In this document: positions 1-13,715 of the stretch, piece by piece | Layout: each line of letters starts with the position of its first letter | How positions within the stretch are numbered: position 1 is the stretch's first letter | NCBI RefSeq assembly: GCF_042242105.1 | Contig: NC_092022.1 | Span: 11,094,001 to 11,158,000 of the forward strand | Origin: Pempheris klunzingeri | Lineage: Eukaryota > Chordata > Actinopteri > Acropomatiformes > Pempheridae | Reading direction: 5' to 3' | DNA length: 64,000 nucleotides | Made by a program: the position numbers and the translations under genes | The notes under the pieces: generated by a model | Seen by the model: only the letters and a program-made list of their open reading frames with translations | Databases searched by the model: none | What the model was told of the DNA's origin: nothing

Positions 1-1
1 G

Positions 2-3000
2 TCATGAAGCTTCCAACAAGAAGTAAGTCAGTGTTATGACGCATAAAAGCAAAAACAAGTACGTGCAGAGGAGCGTCCAGCGGCAGCGATACAACCAGTG
101 AGCCAGAGGACGTCTCCACAAAGATCCACACCTGAGGAGAGCAGCCGGTCAGTTTGTCCAGAAGAAAAATCATCACGGTTATCAGACAGCTTTTAAAACA
201 CTCGTCGACTTACGTGCCCGCAGAAGGCCGTCGGCAAATGTTGGTACTCTTTTTATCCTTTTCTGCTTTTTTCTTTGATAATGCAGCTTTGCCCTTGTGT
301 CTCTGTCGCAGGGTATCCAGAGGGGAACTGTAACAAAGACACATATTTTATAGATGTGCCTACAGCTACATTTTTCCAACACAGTTAAGTTTCAAAAGCC
401 CGTCACTTGTGATTTTTGAGACTAACTTGTTCTGGTGTTGAGCAAAGTGCCTGTTAAGTGTCTTTCAGTCACAGTTCTACTTATTTTCAGGCCCACAGGC
501 GAAAAAGACAGAAGATATGAGATAAATATTAACACACATTAAAAACCCATCATGTCATATGAAGTTATCACTATCAATTGTGATTAACCTGCCGAACATT
601 TACTGCTTTTTAAATGTGTAATGTGACTTGTCTGTGCTTCTTTGTTTGTTATTCTATTCGGTTCTATTCTATTCAAACTGTGAATGCTGACTGAGGCAAA
701 ACTGACTCCTACAGCTACAACTCTTCTCTTTGCCTGATTTAGTGTATTTGTGACCAAAGCACCAACAATTCAGACACCGACCATCTGGCCTCTGGCCCTC
801 TAAGTTGGCTTATAAATGTAAATGTAATAGTTCAGTGATGTTTTTAACACTTGTGAAACATTTGATTAAACATTTATGTGAAATTTGTATGTCTGCGTTT
901 ATAATTTATCTCTATTTATCTAAATGCAGGCGTCGCTAAAAAGATTAAGGATGTCAGTTAATTAACTGCGCCTGTCCTCTTCCTGCTGTAACAAGTTAAA
1001 CATTCTGTGGTGAAAAGGCTTTAATGTTACATTCAGGATTTGGTCTCCGAACGCTGCAAAGTCATTTAATGTTGCAGCATAAAATGACAACGTGTGCCAA
1101 GCAGAGCTATTCCTTTGTCAAAGAAGAATTAAAATGAAAAAATGTGGTGTTTGCTGCAGGCTGTTGTGTTGTGTGGTGTTTCTGTACTTTTTGCTTTGTG
1201 TCTTTGTGGCGGCCGGTTGCTTTGATTGGAGGCACTCTGGGTCTGCGATGGCAGGAGACTGCGGAGGAATCTGAGCAGCTGAAGCTTCTGACAGAGTTTC
1301 ATCTGGATTTAGTGGCCTGAAAAACAGAGAAAAAAGGTGTCGCACACTTGCCGACCCAGATATAAAGTATAAACTGTGAGTGTCCATCTGACCTGTTATC
1401 CACTGAGTAGCTGTCGTCCCTGCTGGGGGCACAGCAGCTGGACTCTGAGCACAGGGAGGGAGGGCAGGACTTCTTGGTGGAGGACCCTCCATGAGTGGAT
1501 CGCTTTCTCTTCTCCTGTAGAGACACAGAGGACAACACTCTGTTTGGGCTTGTGGATGATAGCATTTGTAAAGAAAGTGAGAAAAAAGAAAAAAACCTCC
1601 TTACCTGGGTTTGGCTGGAAATGATCGATGCGCTGACCCTTCGACGGAAGACGCTCTAATTGAGAAAAACGAGAGAAAAACACAAATAAAAGATTATTGT
1701 GATAAAAAAAAAAAAGTAGTTGTGCCCATTTTAGATGGTGCAATTCGCCAGATATCTTCATACCTGCTGAGAACTTTTCTTTTTGATGTCACTCTCTTCT
1801 GCATCTACAACAAGAGGCCCAGCGGTCGGTTAAACATCGCACATGACAGCAGACAAAGTCAAACACCACGAGACAAGATTGTGAGAGACCTGGAGGTGCT
1901 GTGGGATCGATGATGTTTCTGAAGGAGGTCTGCTGCTGGCTCATCTTCTTGGCCTCCTCCAGCTCTGCCATGTTTCTGTCATTTCGGCTCCTCAGATTCT
2001 CCACATGAGCCACCATGAGCTCGACTGCCCGACTCACTCGAGCCTCCTTTCAAAGACAGTACGAGTAAAATATCATGTCTGTCGTAAACGAGACAATGGC
2101 ACTATTTTACAATGAGCATTAACTAACAAAGTAGCTATGCTGTTAAGCTGTAAAACCAAACATTAATAATTCATAATGTGCTACAGATCAAAAATGAATC
2201 AGGCACAGATCAGTATTAAGACACTGATCTGAGAGAAGGCCGTCTGGGAGCAAAAGCATATTATTATTTTCAATCTAAATTATTAGTCAATAATCAAGTC
2301 ATGAATAGAAACTCATGACTCATGGTTCCCTGCCTATTTGTTATGGTGTCTGTGTGCACATGAACTGTATTTTAGATTTTTCCTCCTTAAAATGTTTCAT
2401 TTGAAGGATATTTTCAGACTTAAAGAGGCGAAAGGATTCATTATTTTCACAAGGACAAAGTCATAAAAACTACACATTTAAGATTCATACGAGGAAAAGG
2501 GCTCTTTTTCTTTCTTCAGTACTTCTAATCATTTTGTGACCACTCCGTCTTATCTGGAGACCACAGTCTCCAGAAAAAGAAAAAAAAGTCGCAGAGGAGC
2601 CTCAGCGTACCTGATGCACAGCACCGAGCACCTCAGCTGTGTTGGAGATTCGCTCCACAGTCCCCCCGAGGATGTCCAGAGACAGCTCCAGCTTCTGCAG
2701 GATCTTGCTGCGCCTACTGTCCAGACACAGCCCCTTCAGCATCTGAAAACACACACACACACACACACATGTGTACCTGCTCTCTGTGGTGCCATTAAGG
2801 CTTATTTCAGATCACCTATCAGTCATTGCACCTCCAGGGTCTCCCTGCCTCTGGTCAGCTCCAGCTGGATGTTCTCCTCAGCCAGGTTGCGAGCGTGCTC
2901 CTCCGCCTGCAGCCTCTGCTTCAGGGTGTACTGATCGCAGCGGAAGGCCAGGGTGATCTGAGAGAAGGCCGTCTGGGAGCAAAAACATACATGTCTGAGG

Positions 3001-4109
3001 CTAATACAAGACTTCAGTCAATCCCACTTAGTCAAATCAAGTGACTATCCTTCAGAGTTAGTCCTTGTAGTAGGAAATTCACTTTTTTTTTTTCTTAGAA
3101 GATTTATTTATTTTTTTTGCATTTTACTGCTCTATTTGACAGTAAATGCAGGTGAGAGAGAGCGATGACATGCAGCAAAGGACCACAGTCTGGATTTGAT
3201 CCCAGGATGCAGCAGTAGGGACAAAGTTCTCATCTTTATGTTTCGCTGCTGAGTTCCAGTGAAAGGACAGTGACAAAGAAAGGGAATTTTGTTCTAATAA
3301 AACAGTGAAACTCTGAAAGATTTCCACTTAGGCCTTTTCTAACTCAAGGTGCCGAAGCATTTCATCAGCTCCAGATAAACTTCTGAATACGTTTTTGCAC
3401 TAAAGGAGCGCTGAGGATCACTTCCGCTGAAGAGATCAGGAGGAATTATTATGACAAGCAAAACCTTTTTTCACTTCTTTCATTTCACAATTAGTGAAGC
3501 TAGCCTATCCGACCACAGGCACAATGAATTAAGAAGAACCTAAGAGTGCACACGTAGGCCAATACAAAGAGGAAAAACTGCTGAATTGGCTGTAGCAGCT
3601 ATAATCTGTGCTATGTCATGGTGAGGGAGAAGTGGGTGACCTTACCTCCAGATCTTTCTCTGACATCTCTGCACTGTCACAAAACAAGACGATTGAAAGC
3701 TTAATGAAAAGTCCGATTAAATCATGTTATTTGAATGTGCTATGGCAGCCTGTGTGAGGGATAAATATTGCACTGTGTCACCTGTTGAGGCCCACACGCT
3801 CTATGATGGACAGCTCATTCCAGCTTGTGACTGGCGGCTCCTCTTGACTGGTTTCTGTTGTAAAGATACAACCCAGTTAACACTCAGAGCTACAATACTG
3901 TGATGGACTTTTTTCTTTTAAACAATATCTTATAGCTTTTACCGTCTTCGCTGTCCTCACTGCCCAGCATGATGGAGGGACTGTAGGTGTTTGTCTCTGC
4001 AACAGGCTGAAATACACATTACAGTCATTAGATATGAGGTGTTTATGAGCACGAGCAGCCACAGGTAGGACAGCCGGTAGATTATTTGACTCACCTCAGC
4101 CTCCATCAT
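2..4109 (-). CDS. IRAG/LRMP-family tail-anchored coiled-coil protein, 398 aa, 13 coding exons
   Basis: Exons in transcription order: 4109-4095, 4006-3943, 3854-3782, 3673-3646, 2972-2832, 2742-2610, 2046-1890, 1804-1764, 1655-1605, 1514-1393, 1316-1188, 327-214, 131-2. All have GT-AG borders and matching phases; the stop is at 2-4. The core matches the IRAG1 (MRVI1)/IRAG2 (LRMP, Jaw1) family: ELSIIERVGLNSAEMSEKDL near residues 43-62, then a long coiled coil (LAFRCDQYTLKQRLQAEEHA, AEVLGAVHQEARVSRAVELM), then a basic RRRVSASI segment. The last exon encodes one hydrophobic anchor (CTYLFLLLCVITLTYFLL) that ends three residues before the stop. Known relatives sit in the ER or outer nuclear membrane and bind IP3 receptors; the same role here is inference. 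At 398 residues it is shorter than human LRMP (about 555) or IRAG1 (about 900). It could be an irag1 or irag2 copy or a third paralogue. The start is the first of two tandem ATGs in a very short first coding exon. Confidence 0.87.
2225..2261 (-). repeat. Intronic copy of an IRAG-like splice acceptor and exon start
   Basis: 31 bases at 2225-2255 are identical to 2954-2984, which covers the acceptor AG and first 19 bases of the exon at 2832-2972. After one mismatch, the next few bases also agree. The copy lies in the intron between exons 2742-2610 and 2046-1890, on the same strand. Confidence 0.85.
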
Positions 4110-5583
4110 GTCTCTTCACAGGAATAATCCGAATGTCTTACTCAGGGAAAAAACAGATTATTCAAATCCCCTTCTTATTTAACAGTGGTCTTTCATTTCT
4201 GCAGAGAAACCACACATATTCCGCAAAGTTCCCGTCCGTGTTTGGTTCATTTCGCCCTCAGCCTTTCTCCTGTCCTGAGAATAGATAATCCTATTAAGAG
4301 ATCCACAGTCAAACCAGAGCAGGACGACTGCCCCAAGAGGCTCATGGGTAACTGCGGCTGTACCTGTTGCTGCGTTATTATCTTTAGTAAACAAACGCTG
4401 GCTTTGTCCCAGGTGATGAATCAGATCTGCCTCCACCTGACCGTCCTTTGAGGAGGGTAACGTTTGGGTCCTAAATATTAGCTGCACTAAATCCAAACAC
4501 TTCAGATGGAGGCACAGACAGTGTTTATCAGCCTTTATTGATTAATGATGTATATAAAAGTTTTTTTTAACCTTCACTCTCACAGAACCCAAAGGAGGCG
4601 AATCTGAGTGCATGAAAGTGACAGTGACAGAGAAGGTAGTTAAATGTGGTGGATTTGTGGCTGCAAACTGGAATCTTAGTTTTAAGAGCAGACCAACAAA
4701 CACAAGTTTGCTGTAATCTGACTGTTGCCATCGATGATGATTTCAAAGAGTACATTTTTGTTCATTGATAAAGTCGGACCTGTGGTGTCCACTGTCCTTG
4801 GTGCTTAAGTGTTGTTGCCGTTATGGCTGACTACTGTGTGGATTGCTGCTCTGCATGGCCCAATGTTTCTCTGTGGTAAAGATAGAAGTGAAGTCCAGTA
4901 ACACGAGGCTGGCTGTGGTGATCCTGATGTGGGTGTTTTATGAATGGACAGACTATGGCTCTCTACCATTTAAGAGAAATATAAACGCACTGTTCAGTAG
5001 CTAAAAACCAGGCATGTCAATCAATACTAGATGTACTCATACTGCATTACTATATGAACATTTTTAAAGTGACATTAAAATGCTAAAATGTGACTTTTTT
5101 GGGAGTACACTATTCTGCACATTTTAAGTTGCTTAACTGTACCAGTCATATTACAGGAACGTTATACAGATATTAGAATTATACCGTTTCATTTATCACA
5201 AATGCAATTTCTATACATTTGTGATAAATGATATTGATATTCAGTGACTGAGTTCAGAGGGTCCATAAATCTGTCCCGACCTGTTGCCTGTATCATTTCT
5301 TCAGATGAGTTTTTCCCCCTCTTTTGCATTATATAGTATCAGTTTCCCAAATATGTATAATTTAAAAATGGAAATATGAGAGAGGGTGCCACTGACAGCT
5401 TAACTAAGTGTACCAATAATCCTTTAAACATACAATTGAACTATAATAGTTACAGTATCAAGCAGTGTTAAGTACTGGTTAGGTCAGAGCTGAATTATGA
5501 CCATTAAAGTTTTTAATCTGACAAGACAAAAAAAAAGGCAATAAAAGCCACCCAAACAGTCGACTTTGGATCATCTCCACATT
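4110..5583. other. Intergenic DNA between the IRAG-like gene and rpl10a
   Basis: About 1.5 kb upstream of the IRAG-like start and downstream of rpl10a. It should hold the IRAG-like promoter. I see no coding segment with splice borders, no RNA gene and no recognisable transposon. Short open frames here are not conserved-looking and lack splice signals. Confidence 0.5.
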
Positions 5584-5589
5584 TTTATT
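5584..5589 (-). other. rpl10a polyadenylation signal (AATAAA)
   Basis: The reverse complement reads AATAAA 18 bases past the rpl10a stop. This implies a 3' UTR of only about 40 bases, as is usual for ribosomal protein mRNAs. Confidence 0.75.
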
Positions 5590-5606
5590 AATAGAAAAGC
5601 TGTCCT

Positions 5607-7718
<2,112 letters not shown>

Positions 7719-7751
7719 TTTAGCGGCTAGCTCCTCTCGTCGCGTTACGCT

Positions 7752-7762
7752 GGAAAAGGAAG
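7752..7762 (-). promoter_or_regulatory. rpl10a 5' TOP tract and likely transcription start
   Basis: On the minus strand the sequence CTTCCTTTTCC starts at 7762, about 45 bases upstream of the ATG. A C followed by an unbroken pyrimidine run is the 5' terminal oligopyrimidine motif that puts ribosomal protein mRNAs under mTOR/LARP1 translational control. The start site is inferred from this motif. Confidence 0.6.
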
Positions 7763-7800
7763 TGACGCTGGCAGTGACGCCAAATAAAGGCGTCCAGTGC

Positions 7801-7808
7801 TGACGTCA
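7801..7808. promoter_or_regulatory. Palindromic CRE (TGACGTCA) upstream of rpl10a
   Basis: A perfect TGACGTCA lies about 40 bases upstream of the inferred rpl10a start. This is the CREB/ATF consensus, and its position fits a core-promoter site. Binding is not shown by sequence alone. Confidence 0.5.
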
Positions 7809-8429
7809 TCAACACGCGATCAAAAACATGAGCACAATTATTACTTTTTATATCATTATTTAAGAGGGTCGCTTATACAATGTTTCTAATTCTCGTCTTA
7901 GTGCTGCGCTAAATGTTGTAAAAAAATTGTTAAACCGGACTTTATTAGCTAAATGCAAGGTAATAAAACAAAGATAGAATGTAACTAAATGCAAAGTAAT
8001 AAAACAAAGATTGTTGTGTATGCAAAAGCTGAGCAGTATACTGATGTTAATATTTTCAGTCATAGAAGTACTTTTATCTAAGTAAAAGCAAAACCTCAAT
8101 ACAAAAGTATTCCGTACATGTTAAGAGTCCCACATTCAAACCCTTACAGAACAGCACAAATTATCAAATCTACTTTAAAGCATTAAAAGTAGTCATGTTG
8201 CAGTGTTCTGTCAATATAATATTAGTATATACAGTATATTGGTATACACACATCCTAACATATAAGCAGCATTTTACCACTGAAGATGGTAATGGTGGAG
8301 AAAATTCTAATTACTTTATATACATGTGGGCAGTATAATCTACAGCCGTAGGCCATATTCTACAAACTGATTGTTTCTTTTTAATGTAAAATCTTAATCT
8401 GCTGAGTAACCAGTAACTATACCTCTAAC

Positions 8430-8755
8430 TTGCACTGGAGTGACTCTTTAACACCAGCATCACTGGCTGATGTTAATACACTGTTTTCCATCCATGTCAT
8501 TCCATTCCTTCATTCCTGTCCATACCTGTACATTTCTGAACTAAAGTGTAAATATCCCATAGTGTAATTATTTATTTCATCACAGCCATATATTTATATT
8601 TATATTTATTTTGCTATTGCTATTTTTATTATTTTTTCTTTCTTTTACTATTGCTTCTTTTCACTCTCCCTGTTCTATTGTTGCTGCTGTAACATGAGAA
8701 TTTCCCCCTATGGGGAATCAAATAAAGAAAAGTCTAAGTCTAAAGTCTAAGTAAA
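8430..8755 (+). repeat. LINE (L2-type) 3' end
   Basis: T-rich 3' UTR-like sequence leads into AATTTCCCCCTATGGGGAAT followed by CAAATAAAG and a short tandem tail of AGTCTA units. This ending is typical of fish L2/Rex1-type LINE 3' tails. No reverse-transcriptase coding remains, so it is a 5'-truncated copy. Family assignment is from memory of the tail pattern. Confidence 0.6.
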
Positions 8756-9044
8756 AAGGACAATATTTACCTCTGAAATGTAGTACTTAGTTACATTACA
8801 CCAATAAATGTTTTTAATGTTAAAATTTTTTTTTGTTCAGTATTTAAAAAGGTGGTATCCAGTGAAGTCAGAGGGATGCACAGACACTGCTACAGTAAAA
8901 TTTCAAGTGAACAATGTGATTTGTAAGACCCGACTAAGACTTATCTTGGGAGAATAGTTGATATATTTCTGTATCGAACTGGTGCAATGACGGTTCTTCA
9001 TTGTCGAGTCACAATATAGTAGACAAGAATTTTTTTTAAACAGG

Positions 9045-9050
9045 TTTATT
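9045..9050 (-). other. fance polyadenylation signal (AATAAA)
   Basis: Reverse-complement AATAAA lies 26 bases past the fance stop at 9076-9078, implying a very short 3' UTR. Confidence 0.6.
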
Positions 9051-9075
9051 AACATGGATTAGGCCAGATGAAACT

Positions 9076-12000
9076 TCAAGTGTGTGAGATTCTTTTCAAA
9101 GCAGCTTGGAGAGGCTTTTTCAGGAAGGTCTCATTTAACATCAGGCAACCGTGCAGGGAGTGTTTATGTGCAGCAGTCACCTGGAATAAAAACAGATCAA
9201 TACATATGCAGAAATATTACAAACATTATCACGTCCACTGCTCAGCCATTGTGCCTATTATAGAGTTACAAACTTACATGGCTGCTATATTTGGTGAGGA
9301 CCGTCAGCATCATTTTTGCAAACTTCACAGACTTAGTGAAGTGAGGACCCTGGATGACGAGTTGTTCAATGAACTGCGAGAACAGTTCTTCACTCAAATC
9401 AGGCTGAAATGAAACAAAACAAAAAAAGACAGGCAACTCAATAACAATGGATATTATGATTAGGTGGTCTTGCAGCACTTTTCCCAGGAATGAACACTCA
9501 GATTACCTTGGAATCTAGCAAGCTGTGGATAATGGAGAGCACGGCCTCATTCCACACTATTTTGAATGTCATTCTGGGAAAAAAGAGAGATAAAACACTG
9601 CATCAACAAAACACCCGATATCCATACAAGTCTATTATTATTTTGTGTTTCGTCGGCTTGCTACAGCAGTTACACGTGAATACACAATGTAAATGTTTTA
9701 TCTCACTGAAGCACCAGCAGTCTGTAATGGGAATCCAGGCAGCCTTCGATCAGTCTGTTCAGCAGCTCGGCCTGTGGATTCCCTGAAACCAAAACAAAGT
9801 TCAAAAACAGAGGATCAATTGAGGTGAGGAACAAGGTCATGGATCAGCCCTTCATAACATCAAAACATCTGTCCTGTTTACATGTACTTGAACCAGGTCA
9901 CTGAATCCATGCCAGCTCCAGGTCTGCTGCTCTGTAACTGACTGACCCCCAGCCACCCAGTGTTAATGAATGATTACAGCCCTTTCCTCACCTATGTTCT
10001 GTTCCTCAAGAACTGGTCCGATCAGAGCGTGGCACATCGGTCTGGGACAGCGGCTACACAGCGATGATGCTGCAGTGACTAGACATCTGGAGGCCGGTTC
10101 TGACAGGGTCAGGACCTGCAGATACAGCAAAACAGCATCCTGTCAGTATCAAACACAGCGACACACATCGCAATCCTTGCATATTCAGCGATGTACCTTC
10201 TCCAGCAGGAGACTCTTGATGAGTGCTGACGCCGTGCTGTAGCTGAGGTCAGAGCAGGGAGCCAAAATACAGCTACACAGTTTAGGCAGAGTCTGCTCCG
10301 GTAAGTCAGGCAAACTCAGCATGCTGCATAACACCTCCACCTAAACAGCAGAGGTAGAGATGTAGGACCAGTCCTTTCACAGCCCACCAGCAAGCAAATG
10401 TATTACATGAGTGGTTTAGTGAAGCTACAGGGTATTTCTCCAGTGCTGAGTGTAGCTACAAAACACAAACTGCAGTATAACACCAAGCCAACCTGTAGTA
10501 ACTAAGGTGGAGGATAATAATCTAATAATCTGTGTTTTCCTGCTTTATTTCCTATATAAGAGCTGCTTCAGCAACACCCACACACAGTAATAAAATAGCT
10601 GAAATACTTACAAGTTTTGTGAAACTTCAACTCGTAATTTCTGAGCCTGTATTTTATTGGGGTTGTGGTACACTGAAAGATGAATCTAATATTTTGTTTC
10701 CCCATATGCAATAATGAGGTGGAAAAACTGTAACAGTCACCTTTAAATATAGTGAGATTCCCAGGAAACAATTACAGAAGTATAAAGTTTTGAGGACATA
10801 CTTGGCCGGGGTCACAGTCGTTCAGCACTTTGAATACATCCATGGAGCTCTGGTCCCACTGCAAACAGACGATAAATAATCATAATTATAATTATAGTAA
10901 CATAGTTACTTTCAGCCTGTGCCAACTGTGCTGGCTAGAGGAAAGAAGACATTTCTTCTTACCTCTGTCTGACTTTCCAGTAATTCTTTTATTTGAAGAA
11001 CAGAGACCTAAATAATCACAAAAAACAATCAAGTTTTGTTATTTCATTTGTAACCAGTGTGATAATAATAATAATGGTCTGAATAGTACACTTGATTAGA
11101 TCACAGTCAACAATTTCTATCCAATCATCATTTGGAAATTGGATGATAAATTTCAGTGTAAACAGGGCAGATGAATTGAGTGTTTTTACCTTTATATGTT
11201 CAGGCAGGGTGTCACTGGGACCGCCTGAAGCTGGTGGCAGATCTTCAGCAGTTTCTACAGGAGTATCACTTTCTAGTATCTCTTCTTTTGCACTCTGTTC
11301 TTCAGTATCAAGGCACTCACTACCACAGACGTCCATCTTTATCCGTTTGCTCTGCTGTCCCATTTCCTCGCCATCAGAATCCAGAGTGACAAAGCTGCCC
11401 TTCCTTTTCCTTTGTGTCCCAAACTCTGATAAACCAGACCCAGTCTGAGATTCAGAGTCTACCGTTTGACCGCTGAAGCACTTGGCCCATCCTGCAGTCT
11501 CACCAAAGCCAACCAAACGCTGCGAGAGCTCCTTGAGTCTCTGACTGCATAGTGGAGAATGCAGAGGCTCTGTGTCGTGGGCCCCCAGGTTTCTTTCCAG
11601 CTGCCTAACCAGAGCTGAGACCCAGGGGCTTGGGTGAGGGTCCTGGCTGAAGCACTTAAGCAGATGAGTGACAGCTGTCTGAGGAAGAACTGGATGCACC
11701 AGATGGATGAAGGACAGCAGGTTTTGTTTGAATAATGCTGGAAACAGGCACACCAGCGGTTGACTAAAATAGGTAAGGAAGAAATGGTTTTTAAGCATGG
11801 GCACAGGAATGTGGCATAGCAGTTTAGATTAGGTCAAAAATTAGGATATCATTTAGCACTTTTGTGGGGTGATATGTTTTAGTTTAAGGCACAATCGTGA
11901 TCCAGATGTGAAGGAACGACAGTATTAAAAATCAAAACACCAGGTTTAAATCCACTGTCCTTCAAAATGTGACTGCCCTTTCAATACAATACTGCATTCA

Positions 12001-12764
12001 AAATCCAATTTAAGTTTAACAGGCGTTACTTGAAAACATCAAGTGTACTTAGGCAGCATTTTGCTGAGATTGAATTAGTTTTAACTTCTTCACAGACAGC
12101 TGGTTCTTAGCCTCGAGGTCTGACACAGTACATCTGAGGGGTTGTGAGACGATTAATGGAACAGTAAAGTAGTTCTGCTGCATAAACGTGTTTTCTCTAA
12201 TCATTTCTTATTTGTGAAATACTGAGTAATTTGACCCCTTTGGATGAGAGCAACTAATGCTGCCAACAACTCAAGACATCTGAAATGCGACATTTGCTCA
12301 ATGTTTTTAATTTAATTTTACTTAATTTTTACTTTAATGTGTTTACAAGTTAAAATGTCTGCAGTGAGAGCGAGAGGTGCTGTTAGAAACCACGTTTACT
12401 GTAAATTCAAACTTCCTGCACTCAGCCTGTCAACCGTTTCTATAGCAACATAAAAGTTCTAACGTTGCTGTATCTAGGGTAAGCTGTAGCAGTAGTTCAC
12501 TCTACAGTGATGTTAAATGTAATTTACGGACACCAAATGTGCTTTTACTCACACAGCCAGTGGCTTGGCTCCGGTATCCGGGCAGGTTATTTCGCCTCGG
12601 CACAGCGTTTCTATGAAGTTAGACAATGACACTTCGGGGTTGGCCCGCTGCTGCCTGTGGAAGACACCCAGAGCTCTGCGGGCTCCGGAGGGTCCAGACA
12701 GGAGCGACCGGACCAGCAGCTTGGCCTGCCCGTCAAACCGACTCGGAGACACGCCGGCATCCAT
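9076..12764 (-). CDS. fance: Fanconi anaemia complementation group E, 509 aa, 10 coding exons
   Basis: Exons: 12764-12553, 11763-11190, 11007-10963, 10858-10802, 10340-10197, 10115-9992, 9782-9707, 9573-9507, 9403-9278, 9180-9076. The sum is 1530 bases, in frame throughout. The C-terminal helical repeats (LFSQFIEQLVIQGPHFTKSV, KFAKMMLTVLTKYSSH) and the ending TFLKKPLQAALKRI are characteristic of FANCE. FANCE is part of the nuclear Fanconi core complex and bridges FANCC to FANCD2 so that FANCD2 is monoubiquitinated at DNA crosslinks. The large second exon encodes a less conserved acidic and basic linker with candidate nuclear localisation patches (RKRKGS, SKRIKMD). Human FANCE is 536 residues, so length is normal. 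The first intron (11764-12552) holds nothing I recognise. The start matches the only ATG before the first conserved segment. Confidence 0.95.
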
Positions 12765-12969
12765 ACTCTCAGTTGAGGATGTAGGTCAAGCCAACCCGCC
12801 AGTTTTGTTGACATGTCTTCTTCGGCAGTGCGCTCTAAAATATTGATGCTCCACACCGCCATCTAGCGGTGAGAGTCATTAAGAGATCCTCGCCTCTCAA
12901 ACAAGAGATTCAAAGTGTCAATGAAGAGCAAGACGCACCTTTTCAGTGAGACAAAGTGTGAAGCAATGT

Positions 12970-12975
12970 TTTATT
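12970..12975 (-). other. Candidate makorin polyadenylation signal (AATAAA)
   Basis: Reverse-complement AATAAA about 740 bases past the makorin stop. It is only about 200 bases from the fance start codon, so the makorin 3' UTR would end very close to the fance promoter. Confidence 0.45.
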
Positions 12976-13715
12976 TTCTGTGTACAAGTACAACTTGTTT
13001 AAAAGAAATAAAATCTTAACATTATGTTGTCGCCAAAACTAGGGAAAGGGTATGGTGACTGTCACTTGAGGAGGGTTGTTTTTAGTAGTGAACATTAGCA
13101 AGAAAAGGGGGGGGGGGGGGGGGGGGGTACAGTGTATTTTTGTCTATAGATAATTAAAACTACCACACAAAACTTTAAAAAACCAAAATGGTGCAAACTG
13201 CCAGGACAGAAGTCATTAATTGGCACTCAATCAATAGAGGGGTTCAGGGAAAATTAACAATATGCCACATATTTTTGAAGCCTTATGGTCGCAGGAGGGT
13301 GACAAATCGAAACTAGAGAGCCAGATTAACCACAAGATCATTACATTTTTGTTCCATGCAGGGATGCTTAAATCTAGAGCAGGGGCAACAAACCATGTGC
13401 CGTGGAGAGCCAGGTGTATGCATTCTCATTTACAAACAGACTGTAGCAGGCGATTTCACAGGTTAGTTCCTCACAGGTTCAAGGAGCACCGGTTAGTAAA
13501 AATTATCTGCTGTGGTCCGACTGCAATTAAATACTTCAATGCATTTGGCTCTCCCTGGTGGCATGGTCGATATCCCTGATCTTGGTCGCGGCTACACAGT
13601 GATGTTTCAATACGGATCCAGTGAGGACAGAAGGGTCAAGGTTCCTCTGGGGCCATTTTTCATAATAAGGACCCCATTCAGTGGTTTCAGGCACTGACAA
13701 AAAGATCGAAAAAGC
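12976..13715 (-). other. Presumed makorin 3' UTR
   Basis: Noncoding stretch between the makorin stop and the AATAAA at 12970. It contains a 21-base G homopolymer at 13107-13127. Short open frames on the plus strand lack any support. Confidence 0.4.
13107..13127 (+). repeat. G(21) homopolymer
   Basis: Twenty-one consecutive G on the plus strand, so C(21) in the makorin mRNA if transcribed. The length should be treated as uncertain, because homopolymers are error-prone in sequencing. Confidence 0.9.

Larger units (their letters stand above)
7763..9044. other. Intergenic DNA between rpl10a and fance
   Basis: Contains the rpl10a upstream region (CRE at 7801) and the LINE 3' end at 8430-8755. 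The rest is AT-rich with no gene I can support. Confidence 0.5.

Noticed and set aside
1118-1187. Continuation of the IRAG-like frame to a stop at 1118, giving a different C-terminus
   Set aside because: A GTACAG donor at 1187 joins in phase to an exon at 214-327 and then to one ending in a proper membrane anchor, which fits the family better.
11016-11804. A single long minus-strand frame of 262 codons
   Set aside because: Only 11190-11763 is exon; both ends run into introns of fance. The true product is the spliced fance protein.
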